From NCBI RefSeq assembly GCF_900454025.1, contig NZ_UGQM01000001.1, forward strand, positions 3,224,001 to 3,288,000: a stretch of 64,000 bases of DNA, read 5' to 3'. The notes under the pieces were generated by a model. It had not been told where the DNA came from. It worked only from the letters and a program-made list of their open reading frames with translations, and did no database searches. Source of the DNA: Mycolicibacterium gilvum. GTDB lineage: Bacteria; Actinomycetota; Actinomycetes; Mycobacteriales; Mycobacteriaceae. Of this stretch, positions 59,686 to 64,000 are shown in pieces. Within the stretch, counting starts at the first letter, position 1; every line of letters begins with the position of its first letter. The position numbers were made by a program, and so were the translations under genes.

Positions 59686-60954
59686 GTGAGCGCACGGGCC
59701 GGAATCGTGGTGACGGGGACCGAGGTCCTGACCGGACGCGTCCAGGATCTCAACGGTCCCTGGCTCGCCGACCGGTTGCTGGAACTGGGCGTCGAACTGA
59801 GCCACATCACCCTGTGCGGCGATCGTCCGGCTGACATCGAGGCGCAGCTGCGGTTCCTGGCCGACCAGGGCGTCGACCTGATCATCACCAGCGGAGGCCT
59901 GGGTCCGACCGCCGACGACATGACGGTCGAAGTGGTGTCGCGGTTCTGCGGTCGCGAGCTGGAGCTCGATCCGGGGCTGGAGACCAGGATCGGCGAGATC
60001 GTCACCAGGCTCATGGCCCGTTTCCCCGACGTCGATCCGGCGGCGGTCATCGCCGCCAACCGCAAGCAGGCATTCGTTCCCGACGGTGCGGTGATCCTCG
60101 ATCCGGTGGGTACCGCCCCCGGTGTGGTGGTGCCGGGCACGCCGACGGTGGTGGTGCTTCCGGGTCCGCCGCGGGAGCTGCAGCCGATGTGGCAGGCCGC
60201 CGTCGCCGCCGACGCCGTACAGACCGCGATCGCCGACCGGGTCAGTTATCGGCAGGACACCGTCCGGATGTTCGGCCTTCCCGAATCCGGTCTCGCCGAG
60301 ACGCTACGGGAGGCCGAGGGCAGCGTCGCCGGTTTCGACCGCCTGGAGATCACGACGTGCCTGCGCCGCGGGGAACTGGAGATCGTGACCCGGTACGAAC
60401 CGCGGGACGCCGACGCCTATGACGGACTCCTGAACATGTTGCGGGACAAGCACTCCCGTGAGTTGTTCTCCGAGGACGGGGCGCTGGTCGACGACCAGGT
60501 CGCCGCGTTGCTGGCCGGCCGGACGATCGCGACCGCCGAGTCGTGCACGGCGGGCCTGCTGGCCGCGCGCCTCACCGATCGCGCGGGCTCGTCGGCCTAC
60601 GTCGCCGGCGGCGTGGTGTCCTACTCGAACGACGCGAAGACCGATCTGCTCGGCGTCGACGCCGAGCTGATCGCCGCGCACGGCGCAGTGTCCGAACCCG
60701 TCGCCGAGGCGATGGCCGCCGGCGCGTTGCAACGGTTCGGAGCCGATACGGCGGTCGCCATCACCGGGATCGCCGGACCCGGCGGCGGAACGCCCGCCAA
60801 GCCCGTCGGCACGGTCTGTTTCAGCGTCGCCCTGGCCGACGGCACATTCCTGACCCGGACTTCTCAGTTGCCCGGCAACAGGTCAGATGTTCGCGAACGC
60901 TCCACCACCGTCGCGATGCATCTGCTCCGCAGAGCACTGTCCGGCGGCGGTTAG
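59686..60954 (+). CDS. cinA: CinA-like protein / nicotinamide-nucleotide amidase
   Basis: A 422-residue two-domain protein. The N-terminal molybdopterin-binding-like domain has [16 protein letters not shown] and [11 protein letters not shown]. The C-terminal amidase has [15 protein letters not shown] and [19 protein letters not shown]. CinA family proteins cleave or deamidate pyridine nucleotides for NAD recycling. GTG 59686 gives the standard N-terminus; TAAGGT 8 nt before it suggests a near-leaderless message. In-frame codons further upstream overlap the SDR gene. Confidence 0.92.
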   Translation: MSARAGIVVTGTEVLTGRVQDLNGPWLADRLLELGVELSHITLCGDRPADIEAQLRFLADQGVDLIITSGGLGPTADDMTVEVVSRFCGRELELDPGLETRIGEIVTRLMARFPDVDPAAVIAANRKQAFVPDGAVILDPVGTAPGVVVPGTPTVVVLPGPPRELQPMWQAAVAADAVQTAIADRVSYRQDTVRMFGLPESGLAETLREAEGSVAGFDRLEITTCLRRGELEIVTRYEPRDADAYDGLLNMLRDKHSRELFSEDGALVDDQVAALLAGRTIATAESCTAGLLAARLTDRAGSSAYVAGGVVSYSNDAKTDLLGVDAELIAAHGAVSEPVAEAMAAGALQRFGADTAVAITGIAGPGGGTPAKPVGTVCFSVALADGTFLTRTSQLPGNRSDVRERSTTVAMHLLRRALSGGG

Positions 60955-61006
60955 GGTGGGTCGGATGCCTGGCACCCACGCAGTCCCGACAGTTGGAGAA
61001 GCACGA

Positions 61007-61231
61007 ATGGTTGACACCGACGAGCGGCAGACCGTCACGGCGGTCGCCGAGGCGGCCGGCTGGAATCACCGCGTCGCCGAGCGCAGCGACTATTTCGACA
61101 AGGGCGTGGTCCGGATCCACATCGTGTGGCGGGGCGACTCGGCGATCAGCGGGGGCTCGCTCTACCACGACGATCTGCTGCAGACCTACAGCAACGACCT
61201 CGCAACCGTCACCGGCTGGCTCAAGCGCTGA
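61007..61231 (+). CDS. Small conserved-looking protein, unknown function
   Basis: A 74-residue acidic protein (VDTDERQTVTAVAEAAGWNHRVAERSDYF ...). ATG 61007 follows TTGGAGAAG at good spacing. It lies 52 nt after cinA on the same strand and its stop is 5 nt from that of the convergent hydrolase. No motif allows a function call. Confidence 0.65.
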   Translation: MVDTDERQTVTAVAEAAGWNHRVAERSDYFDKGVVRIHIVWRGDSAISGGSLYHDDLLQTYSNDLATVTGWLKR

Positions 61232-61236
61232 GGACG

Positions 61237-62154
61237 TCAGCTCTGGCCGGCGCCGTCCCAGAGTTCTCCCATCGCACCCATGATCGCCTCGGCCTCACCC
61301 AGCCCACCGAGGTGACTCTCGCCCGGCAGCGGATGGAACTCGGCATCCGGTAGCAGCGCGACGACGTGCTTGCCGTGCTCGAACGGCACGATGTGGTCGC
61401 AGTCGCCGTGCCACCACCGGACCGGGACCTTCACCTCGTCGAGGCGGAAGCCCCAGTCGCGGGCGAACACGACGACGTCGGCGAACGGAGCGGCCAGTTG
61501 CTTGCGGCTTCCGTTGAGCAGATCGTCGAGGAACATCGCCTTGAACTCGGGGCGTACCAGCAGCCTGCGGTCACCTTCGGGGGAGATGCTCGCGTAGAGG
61601 TACAGCGCGGGTTCGGCGACCGGCTTGATCAGGCGGATCAGGCCGGTCGCGACGAACGACAGGGGCGTGCCGACGTGCTCCAGTAGCGGCGCCACCGGGA
61701 GACCCACGTGGCCCATCACGCCGCCACCGATGCCGTCGGCGCCCCGGGTCGGCGCCACCCCGCCCAGGATGCCGACCGAGACCACCCGGTCGGGCATGGC
61801 CGCGGCACACCCCAGGGTGTAGGGACCGCCGCCGGACAGCCCGATGACCTGCATCTTGTGGATGCCGAGCGTGTCGGCCACCGTGCGCAGATCGTCGGCG
61901 AAGTCGATGACCTTGGAGTACTCGTGCGGCGTGGACGATCCGATGCCGGGTCGGTCCACCCCGATCAACCTGATGCCGTTCTTCTCCGCGAAGATCCGGG
62001 CCTCGACCGGGACCTGACGGCGTGCGCCCGGCGTGCCGTGCAGCCAGAAGATCGCCCGGCCCTGCGGATCGCCGAACTCGGCGAACCCCAGCCTCCGATC
62101 GGTGCCGACGAGGATGTTGCCTTCGAGCTTGGGGCGGGCGATCTCGACTGCCAT
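61237..62154 (-). CDS. Alpha/beta-fold hydrolase
   Basis: A 305-residue hydrolase. The nucleophile elbow GLSGGGPY, the acid in GDCDHIVP and the catalytic His in GESHLGG form the triad, and HGTPGARRQ provides the oxyanion hole. The substrate is unknown; an ester of a lipid or steroid is possible given the neighbours. ATG 62154. It lies 24 nt downstream of the next gene on the same strand. Confidence 0.85.
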   Translation of the reverse strand: MAVEIARPKLEGNILVGTDRRLGFAEFGDPQGRAIFWLHGTPGARRQVPVEARIFAEKNGIRLIGVDRPGIGSSTPHEYSKVIDFADDLRTVADTLGIHKMQVIGLSGGGPYTLGCAAAMPDRVVSVGILGGVAPTRGADGIGGGVMGHVGLPVAPLLEHVGTPLSFVATGLIRLIKPVAEPALYLYASISPEGDRRLLVRPEFKAMFLDDLLNGSRKQLAAPFADVVVFARDWGFRLDEVKVPVRWWHGDCDHIVPFEHGKHVVALLPDAEFHPLPGESHLGGLGEAEAIMGAMGELWDGAGQS

Positions 62155-62178
62155 GGCCGAAAGTGTCCCACGCCTCGA

Positions 62179-63045
62179 TCAGCTCTCCGGGTCGCTCCGG
62201 CGAAAGAGGTAGGAGCCGACGGTGGTCAGCCTGTCGTCCGAGCCCTCGTCGTGCATCGTGACCCGAACCGCGATGCCGCCGTCCGCGCCGACCATGGGTT
62301 CGGTCTCGACGCGGAACGGTCCGACCTTGCCGCGGGCCACGAACATCACGTGCGAGGACACACCGTGTAGGCGTGTCGCTCCGGTCAGTTCGGCGGCGCG
62401 GTGCCGGGCGGCGGTTTCGGCCACCACGAACTGCGGACCGATGTGCAGCGCCGCGTCCGGGGAGGCGACGTCGACGGAGAGTTCGGGCAGTACCCACCGA
62501 TCGTCGGTGCGCAACCGAGCGCCGAACACCTCCCACAGCGGGGGCAGATCAGGGCCGTCGACCACGACGAGCGGGTTGGCCTCCATGCGCTCGAGTCCTT
62601 CGGGTGGGGTGCCGATACTGATTCCCTGTCCCTCGGTCAGCGCGAGGACGCGCGCGGGATTGTCGGCGTCGACGACCTTCGAGCGGCTGTATCCCATCTG
62701 CCGCCCACGTTTGAGCTCTTCGGAGATGACCTCGATACGGCCGACCCCGATGCCGGGATCCAGAATCTGGCAACTGTGGATCACCGGGTTGGGTACCGCT
62801 TCGAGGTCGGACATGTGGCCGCCCTCCGGTGAGGCGATGCCCAGGACTGCGAGCAGCAGACCGCCTGCACCGTCGCGCATGTCGCGCCGCACGGTCACCG
62901 TGTTGTCGACCGGACCCAGGTCCATCTGTGCGTAGCGGCGACCGATGTACCGGTAACTGAGCAGTCCGCCCCACCTGCGACGCAACTCGTCGGCGTACTC
63001 CTGTGGCGAATCGGTGAGCTCCCGGATGTCCCTGACCATGCGCAC
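62179..63045 (-). CDS. Hot-dog-like acyl-CoA thioesterase family protein (tentative)
   Basis: A 288-residue protein with two similar halves. Stretches such as RDMRDGAGGLLLAVLGIASPEG and LTGATRLHGVSSHVMFVARGKVGPFRVET recall double hot-dog thioesterases, but no catalytic residue can be assigned with certainty. Start at GTG 63045 or the ATG two codons later. It likely forms an operon with the alpha/beta hydrolase. Confidence 0.5.
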   Translation of the reverse strand: MRMVRDIRELTDSPQEYADELRRRWGGLLSYRYIGRRYAQMDLGPVDNTVTVRRDMRDGAGGLLLAVLGIASPEGGHMSDLEAVPNPVIHSCQILDPGIGVGRIEVISEELKRGRQMGYSRSKVVDADNPARVLALTEGQGISIGTPPEGLERMEANPLVVVDGPDLPPLWEVFGARLRTDDRWVLPELSVDVASPDAALHIGPQFVVAETAARHRAAELTGATRLHGVSSHVMFVARGKVGPFRVETEPMVGADGGIAVRVTMHDEGSDDRLTTVGSYLFRRSDPES

Positions 63046-63101
63046 CCCTGATCCGCCTGTCGCCGTCGTGTCCGTGCGATGGCCTCACGGTAGCGGTGCC
63101 C

Positions 63102-63467
63102 TCAGGTGACCGCGGCCGAATAGGCCACCATTCCGATCGCGAGGGAGAGCACACACAGCGCCAGTGTTCCGACAGCGAACGGCCATGCCGGTTTTGCGCG
63201 GATCAACTGGACGATGGTCACCGACGCCCCGATCACGCCGAGGCCCCCTGCGGTCAGGACAGCGGTGAAGACGGCGTTCACGGCCCCGTCGACGCTGCAC
63301 GTCGCCGGCGGACAGTGGTCCAGGAAGGCCAGCAGGAAGAACCCGAAGAACCCGCTGACGACGCCGACGACCACGGTGAGCACCAGCAGCGCGATCGAGA
63401 GAGCGATGTCCCACCCCGAGCGCTGCGGCGGAGTCGGCGGCGCGCCGAAGACCGGATGGCCCGTCAT
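63102..63467 (-). CDS. Small membrane protein, three helices
   Basis: A 121-residue protein with hydrophobic segments near residues 20-47, 65-87 and 95-119 and two cysteines in a short outer loop (DHCPPATCS). Function unknown. Its ATG lies one base after the stop of the upstream membrane-protein gene, so the two are co-translated. Confidence 0.7.
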   Translation of the reverse strand: MTGHPVFGAPPTPPQRSGWDIALSIALLVLTVVVGVVSGFFGFFLLAFLDHCPPATCSVDGAVNAVFTAVLTAGGLGVIGASVTIVQLIRAKPAWPFAVGTLALCVLSLAIGMVAYSAAVT

Positions 63468-63468
63468 G

Positions 63469-63717
63469 TCAGTCTGTCTCCGGCGTGCGCCGGGCTGCCC
63501 CGGCCCCGGTGAGCTCGCGGCCCCTGTTCACCGTGGCGTCGGTGATCACCAGTGCGATGAGGATGTCGGCAGCGGTGATGAACAGACCCCACCAGTACAT
63601 CCACCGCACCGTGATGTCGGGTTGCACGGCGAAGTAGACGAACAGGAAAATCGGCCCGACGATGCCGAAGACGAACATCATCGCCTGAATCCGCAGGTAC
63701 ACCCACAGTGTGGACAT
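63469..63717 (-). CDS. Small membrane protein, two helices
   Basis: An 82-residue protein with two hydrophobic segments (about residues 8-31 and 40-60). ATG 63717 is preferred over an in-frame ATG at 63753. The TGA-C-ATG junction with the next gene suggests coupled expression. No function recognised. Confidence 0.6.
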   Translation of the reverse strand: MSTLWVYLRIQAMMFVFGIVGPIFLFVYFAVQPDITVRWMYWWGLFITAADILIALVITDATVNRGRELTGAGAARRTPETD

Positions 63718-63849
63718 CGCGCGAAGTTTCCCCCGTACGTCGCGGGTCGTCAACGTGAAACGACGAACCGATCCGGTCGAGCGCCTAATCTTGTCCTCGG
63801 CATCCGCGTCGGGACCGTCCGCGACCGCCGAACACGAATCGAGATCGAA

Positions 63850-64000
63850 ATGCGTCGAACTGCGCGCACGGCAGCGGCCTTCCTCGCCGCGGTGTGTGGA
63901 CCCGCCCTGTGCATCAGCACGCCGGGGACGGCGACCGCCGCGCCGGGCGCGGCCGGACCGGAGATCCTGCCGTTCACCCAGACCTGGCGACGGTGCGACC
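63850..64000 (+). CDS. Secreted protein, 5' part only
   Basis: An ATG at 63850 opens a frame that runs off the window after 50 codons. The peptide starts with MRRTARTAAAFLAAV and has a signal-peptide cleavage region near TATAAPG, so the product is exported. The rest is outside the window and no family can be named. Confidence 0.5.
   Translation, partial: MRRTARTAAAFLAAVCGPALCISTPGTATAAPGAAGPEILPFTQTWRRCD

Overview
The window is high-GC actinobacterial DNA and almost certainly comes from a fast-growing nontuberculous mycobacterium (Mycolicibacterium type). This rests on protein families rather than any marker RNA: two rhamnosyl O-methyltransferases of the Rv2959c type, GPL-type glycosyltransferases, a FadD23-like fatty acyl-AMP ligase, a Mas-like PKS, an LpqH-type lipoprotein, a CYP125-like P450, KstR-like operators and several apparently leaderless GTG/ATG starts. 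No rRNA, tRNA, CRISPR array or insertion sequence was seen.

About 1-48 kb is one large biosynthetic island for a glycosylated lipopeptide. It is related to, but different from, the classical glycopeptidolipid (GPL) locus. The left part (0.1-21.6 kb) is the decoration section: an MFS exporter, a PapA/Atf-like acyltransferase, a sulfotransferase, three paralogous GT-B glycosyltransferases, two rhamnosyl O-methyltransferases, three other methyltransferase candidates, two tandem Gfo/Idh/MocA oxidoreductases, a GMC oxidoreductase, a nucleotide-sugar dehydrogenase next to a UDP-glucuronate decarboxylase-like enzyme, and a probable dTDP-rhamnose 4-epimerase (6-deoxytalose route). The centre (21.7-39.0 kb) is mbtH plus two NRPS genes with architecture C-A-T-E / C-A-T-C-A-T-C-A-T-E-C-T. 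My reading of the A-domain pockets gives Thr-like codes for the first and last residues, both epimerised. The predicted core is therefore acyl-D-Thr-X-Y-D-Thr, ending on a C-T didomain without an A domain and without a TE or reductase. The right flank (39.0-48.0 kb) has the lipid genes: an ICMT-family membrane methyltransferase overlapping a Mas-like PKS on the minus strand, and a divergent FAAL that would activate the fatty acid. The PKS has lost key KR residues and the AT histidine.

From 48 to 64 kb the content is ordinary mycobacterial chromosome with a sterol-catabolism flavour: LpqH-like lipoprotein, XRE-type regulator, CYP125-like P450, molybdopterin oxidoreductase with a TetR regulator, nitronate monooxygenase, HAD phosphatase, a STAS / anti-sigma kinase pair, a DapB-like dehydrogenase divergent from a hydroxysteroid dehydrogenase-like SDR, CinA, an alpha/beta hydrolase and small membrane proteins. 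Two perfect matches to the KstR operator pattern lie in front of the nitronate monooxygenase and between the DapB-like gene and the SDR.

Proposed cooperation (inference): FAAL and PKS supply the acyl chain, the starter C domain of NRPS 1 attaches it to D-Thr, NRPS 2 completes a tetrapeptide, glycosyltransferases place 6-deoxytalose, rhamnose and possibly a pentose or uronate on Thr hydroxyls, and methyl, acyl and sulfate groups finish the molecule. No mmpL, mmpS or gap export gene is visible in the window.
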